Origin: CAYHBO01 sp964354855
Lineage (GTDB): Bacteria > Babelota > Babeliae > Babelales > RVW-14
DNA length: 64,000 nucleotides
Assembly: GCA_964354855.1 (NCBI GenBank)
Contig: CAYHBO010000004.1
Span: 4,263 to 68,262, forward strand
Reading direction: 5' to 3'
Shown: piece after piece, positions 35,266 through 44,554 of the stretch
Layout: every line of letters begins with the position of its first letter
Numbering within the stretch: position 1 is the stretch's first letter
Translations under genes and position numbers: made by a program
Notes under the pieces: generated by a model
The model's input: the letters and a program-made list of their open reading frames with translations, nothing else
Told to the model about the DNA's origin: nothing
The model's database searches: none

Positions 35266-37868
35266 GCCCCCGCGACCCACGCCTCAATCTTAACCTTAAA
35301 ATCTCCCGGAACGCTCACGCCACCGCCTTGAATAACCGGAGGGTTGCCGCCACCTTTAAGATCAAACGTTGTCTTAAGCCAAGCCGCAAATGCTTTAACA
35401 TCAACTCCTGAACCTGTATGAGCATATGCCAAGAAGCTGAAACGATCAGATTGCTTGCCAACCATCACATAAAAACCTGGTTTATGTTGTGCAAGTGATT
35501 CCGCAACTTGTTTCAATTCTTCATTAGAAACATCATCAAGTTCTAGATACAAGAAGTTTGTTTTGCCAACCGCTTTTACTTGTTGTTGCCACTGTGGAAT
35601 TTGCGTAAGCATGATTTGCTTCTTGAGTTGTTTGATCGTCGTTGTCGCTTGCATCAATTGCTCATGTTGCTTCTCTACCGCATCAGCAACTTGTTCAACT
35701 TTAACTTTGAACTGTTCACTAAGCTGCTTAGCGCCACTAAATGTTTGTTGAAATAACTCAAGTGATTTAGGCCCAGTCAGAGCAACAATACGTCGCACCC
35801 CAGTAGCCAAAGAGCTTTCACTGATAATTTTAAAGCTTCCAATAATTCCAGTACGCGAAGCATGAGTGCCTCCACAAAGCTCGATTGAATAATCAGCAAT
35901 AACAATCATACGTACCGTCTCAGGATTGTATTTATCCCCAAACGGCATTAGGGCACCTACGCGTTGCGCTTCTTTCATCGTCGTGTTTACTACTTCAACA
36001 GGAATATTTTCTTGAATTTTTTCATTCACTAAATCTTCAACACGCTTTATTTCTTCTTTAGTCATTGCATGATGATGCGAAAAGTCAAAGCGCAGATAAT
36101 CAGGATGCACTACCGAACCGGCCTGTTTAACATGCGAGCCAAGCGCTTGAATCAAGGCTGATTGCAACATATGCGTTGCAGTATGATTTTTAACGGTACA
36201 TGGGCGAATTTTAGCATCCACAATACTTTCAACAGCATCACCAACGTTAATATCCTGAGCAGGTTTCCCATCAAGTGCCGTTAACGGGATCTTAATCATA
36301 ATCGCTGGCTTAAATGTTTCACCTGCTTTTTTAAGGCCAATAACGGGGAACGTTTGATTATTAATCGTCACCGTCCCACTATCATCAACTTGCCCACCAG
36401 TTTCAACAAAGAACGGTGATGCTTCTGTTGAGATCCAGATACAATCTTCACGTTTTTCAACAAACTGAATGTTACTGCTATTTTTCAGTTCATCATAGCC
36501 AACAAATTTAGTTGTCATCCCATCGATCGCAAATTCCTGCCCTTGCTGATCTTTCATTTTTTTACCTGAAAGCTGTTGTTGTTTTTTCATTTCTACTTCA
36601 AACCCAGCTCTATCAATCGTCATATTGCCTTCATTCGCCACAATTTCAGTAAGTTCTGGCGGGAACCCATAGGTATCATACAGTTTAAAAACTTGAGGCC
36701 CGGTCAACACATCCGTACAATTTGTTTTGTGTTCTTCCATGTACTTTGCAAGAATATTTTGGCCACCAATCAAGTTTTGGGCAAAACGATCAACTTCGTT
36801 ATCAAGTACCGCAATAATCAATTTTTCAGACTTTTTAAGCTCTGGAAAAACGCTCTGCATCGTATCAATAAAAATTTGAGCAAGTTTAGAAAACAAGCGA
36901 GCATCGGTAGAAATTTTCTCTGAGAAGAGCGCTGCACGACGAATAATTTTTCTTAAGACATAGCCGCGACCATCATTTGCCGGCGAGCAACCATCAGCAA
37001 TTAACAAGGCACTTGATCTGATATGGTCAGCTAACACGCGAAAAGCAGCTTGAAGGTCAGCATTACTTTTCTCATAAGAAATATCGGTTATTTTTTCGAT
37101 GGAATTAATAACCATCATCAACGGATCAGATTCGAACACATTGGTTTTACCCTGCATCACCATACATAAGCGCTCAAGCCCCATTCCTGTATCCACACCG
37201 GTCTGAGTTAAAAGTTCTAGAGTTCCATCCGCCTGACGATTGTATTGCATAAACACGTTGTTCCAAATTTCAAGGTAGCGTGCACAACTACACCCAGGGG
37301 CACAACTTGCTTGCTTACAACCGATCGTAGGACCGCGGTCAACATAAATTTCAGTACATGGACCACATGGACCGGTATCACCCATCGCCCAAAAATTATC
37401 CGCTTCACCAAGACGAATGATACGCTCAGTTGGTAATCCGATAACATTATGCCAAAGATCATATGACTCTTGATCCTCTTTATACACCGATGCGTACATT
37501 TTATCCGCAGGCAGACCCATATCTTCGATTAAAAATTTCCATGCAAATTCGATTGCCTCTTTTTTGAAATAATTCCCAAAAGAAAAGTTGCCAAGCATTT
37601 CAAAAAACGTCAGATGACGTTCAGTAAACCCTACTTGATCAAGGTCATTATGCTTACCACCAGCACGAACACACTTTTGACTCGTTGTCGCACGAACATA
37701 ACTTCTCTTTTCTTTTCCCAAAAAACAGTCTTTGAATTGATTCATCCCGGCATTGGTAAACAATAAAGTTGGATCTTGAGCAGGAATAAGCGATGAGCTG
37801 GCAAGCACGGTGTGGCCATTTTTTTCAAAATAACTCAGAAACTTTTGACGAATTTCAAATGAATTCAT
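35262..37868 (-). CDS. alaS: alanyl-tRNA synthetase
   Basis: 868 residues, full length. Class II catalytic core at the N-terminus (FLSYFEKNGHTVLASSSLIP, TNAGMNQFK, GMGLERL in pattern MGLERLCMV). The editing domain carries HTATHML (about 561) and CGGTHASRTGIIGSF (about 663), the four zinc/editing ligands. The C-Ala domain ends KGGGNPPVIQGGG. It charges tRNA-Ala in the cytosol; the matching tRNA-Ala(GGC) lies at 60.8 kb. It is the only housekeeping gene inside the glycosylation island, opposite in strand to its neighbours. Confidence 0.97.
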   Translation of the reverse strand: MNSFEIRQKFLSYFEKNGHTVLASSSLIPAQDPTLLFTNAGMNQFKDCFLGKEKRSYVRATTSQKCVRAGGKHNDLDQVGFTERHLTFFEMLGNFSFGNYFKKEAIEFAWKFLIEDMGLPADKMYASVYKEDQESYDLWHNVIGLPTERIIRLGEADNFWAMGDTGPCGPCTEIYVDRGPTIGCKQASCAPGCSCARYLEIWNNVFMQYNRQADGTLELLTQTGVDTGMGLERLCMVMQGKTNVFESDPLMMVINSIEKITDISYEKSNADLQAAFRVLADHIRSSALLIADGCSPANDGRGYVLRKIIRRAALFSEKISTDARLFSKLAQIFIDTMQSVFPELKKSEKLIIAVLDNEVDRFAQNLIGGQNILAKYMEEHKTNCTDVLTGPQVFKLYDTYGFPPELTEIVANEGNMTIDRAGFEVEMKKQQQLSGKKMKDQQGQEFAIDGMTTKFVGYDELKNSSNIQFVEKREDCIWISTEASPFFVETGGQVDDSGTVTINNQTFPVIGLKKAGETFKPAIMIKIPLTALDGKPAQDINVGDAVESIVDAKIRPCTVKNHTATHMLQSALIQALGSHVKQAGSVVHPDYLRFDFSHHHAMTKEEIKRVEDLVNEKIQENIPVEVVNTTMKEAQRVGALMPFGDKYNPETVRMIVIADYSIELCGGTHASRTGIIGSFKIISESSLATGVRRIVALTGPKSLELFQQTFSGAKQLSEQFKVKVEQVADAVEKQHEQLMQATTTIKQLKKQIMLTQIPQWQQQVKAVGKTNFLYLELDDVSNEELKQVAESLAQHKPGFYVMVGKQSDRFSFLAYAHTGSGVDVKAFAAWLKTTFDLKGGGNPPVIQGGGVSVPGDFKVKIEAWVAGA

Positions 37869-38286
37869 ATGTTACAACCTTTGACAAATAAAACAAAAAT
37901 ATTCAAAAATAGAAGACCTGTACAAAACTACCACAGCTCTTTGATTTCGCAAAACATTACAGACCCCTAGGACAATTAGACAAGAAAAACGGTTTAAAAG
38001 AAACAGAGAGCACTAATGAAAAATAATGAAAAATGTAGAAATACTAATCCTTGGGGGAATATACTTTCATAATGTATCAGCAGCACAAACAAAAATTGCC
38101 TTTATTGCCGCTATTTACGGGAACTATATTGTGTCTACAGTATTGGTATAAGTAAATTTTAAAGTTTACAACACAAAAACAAGGGGAATGTCCATGTAAA
38201 TAATTTTGGCTAAGATACATAATCATGGAAGTTCAAGATGTATATGGATTTCTATTTTAGTTAACAATTATGGGAAAGTATGTTTT
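37869..38286. other. intergenic stretch with gene debris
   Basis: A 418-bp gap between the divergent alaS and the methyltransferase gene. It contains a short remnant of the DUF616-type gene (38026-38151) and otherwise A/T-rich sequence in which I see no further gene. Promoters for both flanking genes are expected here, but no convincing -35/-10 pair stands out. Confidence 0.6.
38026..38151 (+). pseudogene. 5' remnant of a DUF616-type gene
   Basis: 41 codons from an ATG to a stop, matching the first 35 or so codons of the intact gene at 39184 (signal peptide ILILGGIYFHNVSAAQ against ILILGSILFHGTSAAQ, then AAIYGNY against TAIYGKY). The preceding bases (gagagcactaatgaaaa against gggggcactaatgaaaa) also match. 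It is the front end of a duplicate that was lost. Confidence 0.8.
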
Positions 38287-39078
38287 ATGATCAAATTAAG
38301 GCTTAATAAAAGTTTTTTATTTCTATTATCTATTCTGCTTTGCTCAATACAACTCAGTACAGCGCATAATGCAACAATTGAAAATCTATACATTGATAAT
38401 ATAAAAAAATGTCTTCTTGATACCATTCATCGTGAAAGGCTTGATGAAAATGACCACACAAATTGGGTTACACCAAATTCCGCTACAATGATTGGTGAAA
38501 CTGGCCTCAATAAAATACAATTTCTGGTTGAAGATATTTTAAAAAATAATATTCCAGGAGATTTAATTGAAACCGGTGTTTGGCGCGGCGGAGCTACCAT
38601 TTTTATGAGAGCAATTCTAAAAGCTTATCAAATAACTAATCGTAATGTTTGGGTCGCTGATTCATTCGAAGGATTACCCAAACCAAATGATATTTTATAT
38701 CCTTCTGATAAAGAAGACTCTCATCATAAAATAGAATATTTAAAAGTTTCACTTGATACCGTAAAATCAAATTTTAAAAAATATGGTTTACTTGATGATC
38801 AAGTTAAATTTTTAAAAGGATGGTTTAAAGATACTCTTCCTTCTGCTCCAATTAAACAATTATCGTTATTAAGACTTGATGGTGATATGTATGAATCTAC
38901 TATGGATGCATTAAAAAACTTATATCATAAGCTTTCCATTGGTGGTTATATTATTATAGACGATTGGACCTTACCTGGAGCTAAAATAGCAGTCCTTGAT
39001 TTTAGACAAGAAAACAATATTACAGATGAGATATGTGATATAAATAAATGGACAATGTACTGGCAAAAAACTAAATAA
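38287..39078 (+). CDS. exported TylF/MycF-type O-methyltransferase
   Basis: 263 residues, begun at the ATG after gggaaag, which opens a signal peptide (LRLNKSFLFLLSILLCSIQLSTA). The core matches the macrocin O-methyltransferase family: LIETGVWRGGATIFMRAIL (SAM loop, about residue 95), VWVADSFEGLPKP, LLRLDGDMYESTMDAL and GGYIIIDDWTLPGA (metal-binding Asp pair). Family members methylate sugar hydroxyls using SAM and Mg2+. A secreted SAM-dependent enzyme would need SAM outside the cytoplasm, again consistent with action in a host compartment (inference). Confidence 0.8.
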   Translation: MIKLRLNKSFLFLLSILLCSIQLSTAHNATIENLYIDNIKKCLLDTIHRERLDENDHTNWVTPNSATMIGETGLNKIQFLVEDILKNNIPGDLIETGVWRGGATIFMRAILKAYQITNRNVWVADSFEGLPKPNDILYPSDKEDSHHKIEYLKVSLDTVKSNFKKYGLLDDQVKFLKGWFKDTLPSAPIKQLSLLRLDGDMYESTMDALKNLYHKLSIGGYIIIDDWTLPGAKIAVLDFRQENNITDEICDINKWTMYWQKTK

Positions 39079-39183
39079 CGTGAGTTCGATAAATTAACCA
39101 AGCTAGAAAATAAAGTCCGCTCTCAGGGCTTCCGCATTAAAAAATAAGTAAGCTTTTCCAAAAAAAAATAACTGGGGGCACTA

Positions 39184-40053
39184 ATGAAAAAGTTAAAGAT
39201 ACTAATTCTTGGGAGCATACTATTTCACGGTACATCAGCAGCACAACCAAGAATTGCTTTTTTTACTGCTATTTACGGAAAGTATGAAGATTCTTGTAAG
39301 CCTTTTGCAAAACAAACAATTCCTACTGACTTTATTTGTTTTACCAACCTTGATCGTTTAGCTGCCAATGAATGGATAATTGATAAAACTCCTTACCATG
39401 AAACTAATCCAAGCCCTCTTGATCATGGACGCTATATTAATTCAATCAAAAATAATATACACACTTTTAATATTGCAAAATATTACAAGCAAAATTTTAC
39501 CAATATTCCTCGACTAAAAGACTATGAGGTACTTGTTTGGTTAGACGGCACCATTGAAATTACTAATCCAAAAGTAGCTGAATGGATTCTTGAAAAGATA
39601 AAACAACATCCGATTATCGGTTGGGAGCATTGGCGTAACGGAAAACTTGCAGAAGAAGTTAAAGCTTCCGACTTTCACCGATACACATCAACCTTTTGGT
39701 TTGGACAACCTCAACCCTATCAAGATATTTATGCACAATATGATGCATACATCAAAGATGGATTCAATGACAAAGATTATTGGTCCTCAATTGATAAAAA
39801 CAAACCTCAATTAGGACTTTGGGTAACATGTTTTGTTGCATTTGATAATAAGAATACAACGATTACCAAGAATTTTTTAGATTTATGGTACCAACAAACA
39901 TTACAGTATACAACCCAAGATCAGATTGGGTTTCCGTATGTTGTACAAAAACTAAACATGATCCCTTATACTTTGCCAGATAGTGAGATTATAGGAACGA
40001 GTGATCGTAATAATTTTTATATTAAACATGACCATGGAAAAGGATTATTATAG
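39184..40053 (+). CDS. exported DUF616-type putative glycosyltransferase
   Basis: 289 residues with a gggggcacta ribosome region. Signal peptide MKKLKILILGSILFHGTSA. The mature part fits DUF616 (related to plant TOD1/MUCI70-type proteins): RIAFFTAIYGKYEDSCKPF, DFICFTNLD, VLVWLDGTIEI (DxT/DxD-like), HPIIGWEHWRN, LWVTCFVAFDN and DQIGFPYV. These are believed to be GT-A-like transferases. A truncated duplicate start lies about 1.1 kb upstream. Confidence 0.7.
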   Translation: MKKLKILILGSILFHGTSAAQPRIAFFTAIYGKYEDSCKPFAKQTIPTDFICFTNLDRLAANEWIIDKTPYHETNPSPLDHGRYINSIKNNIHTFNIAKYYKQNFTNIPRLKDYEVLVWLDGTIEITNPKVAEWILEKIKQHPIIGWEHWRNGKLAEEVKASDFHRYTSTFWFGQPQPYQDIYAQYDAYIKDGFNDKDYWSSIDKNKPQLGLWVTCFVAFDNKNTTITKNFLDLWYQQTLQYTTQDQIGFPYVVQKLNMIPYTLPDSEIIGTSDRNNFYIKHDHGKGLL

Positions 40054-40170
40054 GGCGTAAGATTGTTTGTAAAGAAGTATTTTTATCTTGACGAAGAAGT
40101 TCACTATCCCATAAGCTCACTCTTATACAATCTAAAACATATAATGAATTTTTTTGGAGAAGGAAGATTA

Positions 40171-41397
40171 ATGAAATTAAAAGTATTTTTTATTATTTTA
40201 TGTGCAAATTTATGGGCAACAGAAATCACACATACCAGTCAAATAACCCCACTCACAGAAACTACCAAAAAAAAATATGAACTCAGTATCGCAGCAATGT
40301 TTCAAAACGAAGCCAGACACTTCAAAGAATGGATTGAATTTCACCGTATCGTCGGAGTAGACCATTTTTATCTTTACAACAATCACAGTACTGATAATTG
40401 GCAAGAAGTACTTGATCCTTATATTAAAAAGGGCATCGTCGAGGTTATTGATTGGTCAACGCCTGAGACCAAAAATTCCTCTTATTACGCACATTGCGCA
40501 ACGCAAATAATAATATTCAGAGACGTCTTAAAAAGGGCCGAAAACGTCACTGAATGGCTTGCCTTAATGGATTCAGATGAATTTATTTTTCCGATGAAAG
40601 AGTGTGCTACCATCCCGGAATGTCTTAATAAATTTTTTGCCGATGCTGACGGAATCTATGTTAATTGGCGACACTTTGGAACCAATAATGTAACACTCGG
40701 ACCAAATGACTCAATGATTGCAAATCTTACCGCTTGTAGTAATGAAAATCATTCCGAGAATAAAATTGGCAAAAGCATTGTAAGACCTCACCAAGTTCGC
40801 ATCAACAATGTTGAATGCGCTCACCATTTTGTCCTTAAAGATGGTCAACGGTACTACAACGCCGATCATGAAAAAATCAATACCGACGATAAAAAGCTCA
40901 ATACTCACTATGAAGAACTTTATACTAAAGATAAAAATATCAATGCCGACTATACAAAACTCTATATTTACTTTAAAAATATTCATAATGCCGACTATAA
41001 AGAACTCTATATTAACTGTAAAAATATCAATGCTATCTGTTGTAAAAATATTTTTGACAACCTTGGAAAACCAGATCCGATCTACTACTACAACAGGCTC
41101 TGTTCCAACTGTAAAAATATCGATGCCATCCGCGAAAGACTCAATTGGGCTCATAATTACTTAAAAAGAGACTTCAAATACCATGATTCTTATATAAGAA
41201 TGAATCATTACAGAATGGGAGATGAAAAATATTTTCAAGATGTGCGCCTCCCTAGGCAAAAAAAGTTTGGGCAACCAACAGAAGAACAGTTATGGAAAGA
41301 CTATAACGAATTTAATCAAGAAAAAGATGAAAAAATTATAGATTTTATGAAAGAATATCACCCTCTGGAATACGTTGCGCTATTGAAGGGGCTCTAA
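40171..41397 (+). CDS. exported GT92-type glycosyltransferase with a repeat insertion
   Basis: 408 residues from the ATG after ggagaaggaag; a longer open frame upstream lacks a ribosome site. Signal peptide MKLKVFFIILCANLWA. GT92/DUF23 landmarks: IAAMFQNEARHFKEWIEFH (about 40-58), HFYLYNNHSTDNW, ALMDSDEFIFP (DxDEF metal motif, 134-138), NWRHFGTNN and SIVRPHQV. Residues about 231-326 are a Tyr/Asn/Lys-rich stretch of imperfect repeats (KNINADYTKLYI, NADYKELYINCKNINAI, SNCKNIDAI), where the paralogues at 41490 and 42521 have only a short loop. GT92 enzymes are best known for galactosyl transfer to N-glycan core fucose or glycolipids. Confidence 0.82.
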   Translation: MKLKVFFIILCANLWATEITHTSQITPLTETTKKKYELSIAAMFQNEARHFKEWIEFHRIVGVDHFYLYNNHSTDNWQEVLDPYIKKGIVEVIDWSTPETKNSSYYAHCATQIIIFRDVLKRAENVTEWLALMDSDEFIFPMKECATIPECLNKFFADADGIYVNWRHFGTNNVTLGPNDSMIANLTACSNENHSENKIGKSIVRPHQVRINNVECAHHFVLKDGQRYYNADHEKINTDDKKLNTHYEELYTKDKNINADYTKLYIYFKNIHNADYKELYINCKNINAICCKNIFDNLGKPDPIYYYNRLCSNCKNIDAIRERLNWAHNYLKRDFKYHDSYIRMNHYRMGDEKYFQDVRLPRQKKFGQPTEEQLWKDYNEFNQEKDEKIIDFMKEYHPLEYVALLKGL

Positions 41398-41489
41398 CTT
41401 TCTTTAATCTATTTAACGCGAACTCAATAATTAAACCAAACTAGAAAAAAAGGGCCTTAAATCCGACACAAAAAAGAAAGGGGAAATCA

Positions 41490-42458
41490 ATGCAATTAAG
41501 TATATGGCTCATTCTTTTATGTATAGGGTTGTGGCCAACAGAAATTACCTATACAAACTCAATAAAACCACTCACAGAAACCACCAAAAAAAAATATGAA
41601 CTCAGCATTGCTGCCATGTTTCAAAACGAAGCTTCTCGTTTAAAAGAATGGATTGAATACCACCGTATTGTCGGGGTTGAACATTTTTATCTTTATAACG
41701 ACCGCAGTACCGACAATTGGCAAGACATAATTGCTCCTTACGTCAAAGAAGGACTTATCGAAATCTTTAATTGGCCAGTACCCCCTCAAGATTCGTATTA
41801 TAGTTCATATTGCACAACACAAGTAAATATCTACAAAGACGCTTTAACTCGCGCTGAAAACGTCTCAGAATGGCTTGCCTTAATTGATTTAGACGAATTT
41901 ATATTGCCGATGAAGGAAAGCTCTACCATTCAAGAATGTCTTAATAAATTTTTTGCAGATGCTGGCGGCATTTATATTAACTGGCGACACTTTGGAACCA
42001 ATAATGTAACACTCGGCCCAAATGATTCAATGCTTAAGAACCTTACTGCATGCAGCAATAAAAGCCATCCTGAAAATCATATTGGAAAAAGCATTGTAAA
42101 ACCTCACCAAGTCAGTATTAATAGAGTTGGGTCCGCTCATCACTTCCCCCTCAAAGATGGTCAACAGTACCTCAACGCCAACCGTGAAAAACTCGATGGA
42201 GCTCATAATTACTTAAGCATAGACCACAAACATCATGATTCTTACATAAGAATTAATCATTATAAAATGGGCGATGAAACATATTTCCACAACGTACGCT
42301 TACCACGACAAAAAAAGTTAAATCTTTCTATTCCGCTCACATGGGACCAATACCACGCATACAATCAAGAAAAAGATGAAAAAATTATAACGTTTTTAAA
42401 AGAACATCATCCACAAAAATATAACGAACTATATAATAAAAATATTGAAACTTGTTAA
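41490..42458 (+). CDS. exported GT92-type glycosyltransferase
   Basis: 322 residues, ribosome site aaagggg. Signal peptide MQLSIWLILLCIGLWPTEI. GT92 motifs: FQNEASRLKEWIEYHRIVG (44-62), HFYLYNDRSTDNW, LIDLDEFILP (133-137), NWRHFGTNNVTLG and SIVKPHQV, then INHYKMGDE and NVRLPRQKK. The catalytic outline is complete. The next gene is its closest relative, so these are recent tandem copies. Confidence 0.85.
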   Translation: MQLSIWLILLCIGLWPTEITYTNSIKPLTETTKKKYELSIAAMFQNEASRLKEWIEYHRIVGVEHFYLYNDRSTDNWQDIIAPYVKEGLIEIFNWPVPPQDSYYSSYCTTQVNIYKDALTRAENVSEWLALIDLDEFILPMKESSTIQECLNKFFADAGGIYINWRHFGTNNVTLGPNDSMLKNLTACSNKSHPENHIGKSIVKPHQVSINRVGSAHHFPLKDGQQYLNANREKLDGAHNYLSIDHKHHDSYIRINHYKMGDETYFHNVRLPRQKKLNLSIPLTWDQYHAYNQEKDEKIITFLKEHHPQKYNELYNKNIETC

Positions 42459-42520
42459 CCAAATTTTGTATAATTTTCAAACATTAAGTTATTTTTGAGG
42501 ACAGAGGAAAGGTAAAATCA

Positions 42521-43507
42521 ATGCGATTAAGGATAAGACTTATTCTTTTATATATAGGGCTATGGTCAATAAAGGCCGTCTATGCAAATTCAGCAACCCC
42601 TCCCCAAATAGAAGCTACCAAAAAAAAATATGAACTTAGCATTGCTGCAATGTTTCAAAATGAAGCTTCTCGGTTAAAAGAATGGATTGAATACCACCGT
42701 ATCGTTGGAGTTGAGCATTTTTATCTTTATAACGATCGCAGCACCGATAATTGGCAAGACGTGATTGCTCCTTACGTCAAAGAAGGCCTTATCGAAATTT
42801 TTGATTGGCCAACAACTTCTAGATCTTCTTATTATGATTCATATTGCACAACACAAGTAAATATCTACAAAGACGCATTAACCCGAGCTGAAAACGTCTC
42901 AGAATGGCTTACTCTTATTGACGTAGATGAATTTATATTGCCCATGAGAGACAGTTCTACCATTCCAGAATGCTTAAATAAATTTTTTACTGATGCTAGC
43001 GGCATTTATGTTAATTGGCGACACTTTGGAACCAATAATGTGACACTCGGTCAAAATGATTTAATGATTTCAAAACTTACCGCTTGCAGCAACAGAACCC
43101 ATACCGAAAATTTTATTGGTAAAAGTATCGTAAAACCTCACCAAGTCCGTATCAGTAATATTGGATACCCACATCATTTCCCCCTCAAAGAGGGTCAAAA
43201 CTACTACAATGCCGACCGTGAAATGATCGAGGTCCACCATGAGAAAGCTGGTCGCCATGATTACCTACGCATAGACCACAAGCACCACGATTCTCACATA
43301 AGAATTAATCATTATAGAATGGGAGATGAACACTATTTTAATAATGTGCGCCTCCCAAGACAAAAACGGTTTGGCCGATCAGAAAGTCAATTATGGCAAG
43401 AATATCATGCATATAACCAAGAAAAAGATGAGGAAATTATCTTGTTTTTAAAAGAAAAACATCCAAAAAAATATGAAGAATTAAGAAATATGCTTCTTGT
43501 TTTATAA
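42521..43507 (+). CDS. exported GT92-type glycosyltransferase
   Basis: 328 residues, ribosome site aggaaagg. Signal peptide MRLRIRLILLYIGLWSIKAVYA. GT92 motifs as in the previous gene (FQNEASRLKEWIEYH, LIDVDEFILP, NWRHFGTNN, SIVKPHQV, INHYRMGDE), nearly identical over the first 200 residues. The loop at about 225-250 is longer than in the 41490 copy (a NADREMIEVHHEKAGRHD-type sequence) and is the same place where the 40171 copy carries its repeat insertion. Confidence 0.85.
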   Translation: MRLRIRLILLYIGLWSIKAVYANSATPPQIEATKKKYELSIAAMFQNEASRLKEWIEYHRIVGVEHFYLYNDRSTDNWQDVIAPYVKEGLIEIFDWPTTSRSSYYDSYCTTQVNIYKDALTRAENVSEWLTLIDVDEFILPMRDSSTIPECLNKFFTDASGIYVNWRHFGTNNVTLGQNDLMISKLTACSNRTHTENFIGKSIVKPHQVRISNIGYPHHFPLKEGQNYYNADREMIEVHHEKAGRHDYLRIDHKHHDSHIRINHYRMGDEHYFNNVRLPRQKRFGRSESQLWQEYHAYNQEKDEEIILFLKEKHPKKYEELRNMLLVL

Positions 43508-43555
43508 GTAGAGTTGAGAAAAAATAAAACTAAAAGAAATTAAGTGGGTATGTTA

Positions 43556-44449
43556 ATGGAGAATTTTAAAATAAAATATTTTTGTCATATAGCTGTTATT
43601 TTGATTGTTATTTGGGGAAAAGTTAATGCAGAAATCAACGATAAACCTTTTGTTTCCGCTCGAATTCATGGGCAAATGGGCAACAATTTTTTTCAGATAG
43701 CAGCTGCAAGTGCTTTAGCGTGGGATAATGGAGCAGAACCATATTTTCCTGATCTTTCTCACACCGCATACCCACGCGTATTTTTTAGATGCAATCAGCA
43801 AACTTTTCCTTCACAAAAAGTTTCTTTTACGTGGCATGAACCATCATACGCTTTTCATGCCATTCCTTACAAAGCAAATATGAAAATTGATGGCTATTTT
43901 CAGTCAGAAAAACACTTCCCTCTCTACCGTGATCGTTTACTAAAACTTTTTGCACCGCATCCTGAAGATGAGGCTTATATAAAAAAGCAATATGCTGACA
44001 TATTAAATCATCCTTCCTCTGTAGGAGTTCAAATTCGCTATTATCAATGGGAAGATCCAAATGGATCACTCTATCCCCAATTTGGAAGAGAATTCTTAAA
44101 AATGGCTATGAAACATGTTCCTGAAGAATCATTATTCGTCATTACCAGTAATAATTTAGATTTTGTTCGCAAAGAAATTCCTGAAGAAATGAAAAATGTC
44201 ATATTTCTTGAAAATGAAAAAGACTATATCAGTTTCTACGTGCAAAGCCTCTGTAAACATAACATCATCACTAACTCAAGCTTTGGATGGTGGGCAGCGT
44301 GGTTAAATGAGAATCAAGATAAAAAAATTATTTTTCCGAAACAATGGATTCATAAACTTCCCATACAAGATGTTTGTCCTAAAGAATGGATTAGTCTAGA
44401 TGCTCCATGGATTCACCCAACAAGAAAATCAAACGGTTTAAAAACTTAA
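43556..44449 (+). CDS. exported GT11-type (alpha-1,2-fucosyltransferase-like) enzyme
   Basis: 297 residues. Of three nearby in-frame starts the ATG at 43556 has the best spacing to gtggg. Signal peptide KIKYFCHIAVILIVIWGKVNA. GT11 outline: GQMGNNFFQIAAASALAWDN (about 39), DGYFQSEKHF, VGVQIRYYQW (about 156; usual form HIRRGDY, so the second Arg and Asp are changed), VITSNNLDFVRKEIP and ITNSSFGWWAAWLN (about 240). GT11 transfers fucose from GDP-fucose. The altered RRGDY-type motif leaves donor or activity open. The same domain is fused to GT92 in the gene at 56683. Confidence 0.8.
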   Translation: MENFKIKYFCHIAVILIVIWGKVNAEINDKPFVSARIHGQMGNNFFQIAAASALAWDNGAEPYFPDLSHTAYPRVFFRCNQQTFPSQKVSFTWHEPSYAFHAIPYKANMKIDGYFQSEKHFPLYRDRLLKLFAPHPEDEAYIKKQYADILNHPSSVGVQIRYYQWEDPNGSLYPQFGREFLKMAMKHVPEESLFVITSNNLDFVRKEIPEEMKNVIFLENEKDYISFYVQSLCKHNIITNSSFGWWAAWLNENQDKKIIFPKQWIHKLPIQDVCPKEWISLDAPWIHPTRKSNGLKT

Positions 44450-44533
44450 CTCATTCATTCTCTCTATTTAAACATTGTCACTCATCAACTTTTATATCAT
44501 CCTAATAATCAAAAGCTTGTAAGGATACTAGTT

Positions 44534-44554
44534 ATGAGCAAACAAAAGAAATGA
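44534..44554 (+). CDS. six-codon leader ORF overlapping a GT92 start
   Basis: ATG agc aaa caa aag aaa TGA (MSKQKK), with aagga 8 bases upstream, ends in ATGA overlapping the start of the GT92 gene at 44551. That gene has no strong ribosome site of its own, so coupled re-initiation is plausible. Confidence 0.35.
   Translation: MSKQKK

Noticed and set aside
35256..35272. gggg/cccc hairpin at the overlap of GT4-C and alaS stops
   Set aside because: The stem is short and no T-run follows on either strand, so it is not called a terminator.
40711..41154. 147-codon open frame on the - strand
   Set aside because: Antisense shadow of the repeat expansion in the GT92 gene; its Ile/Phe-Val repeats mirror that coding sequence.
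43556..44449. Possible frameshift or decay in the GT11 gene because HxRRGDY is altered
   Set aside because: The gene is intact and the same VQ(I/L)RYY(Q/K)W variant occurs in the fused GT11 domain at 56683, so it is a subfamily trait rather than decay.
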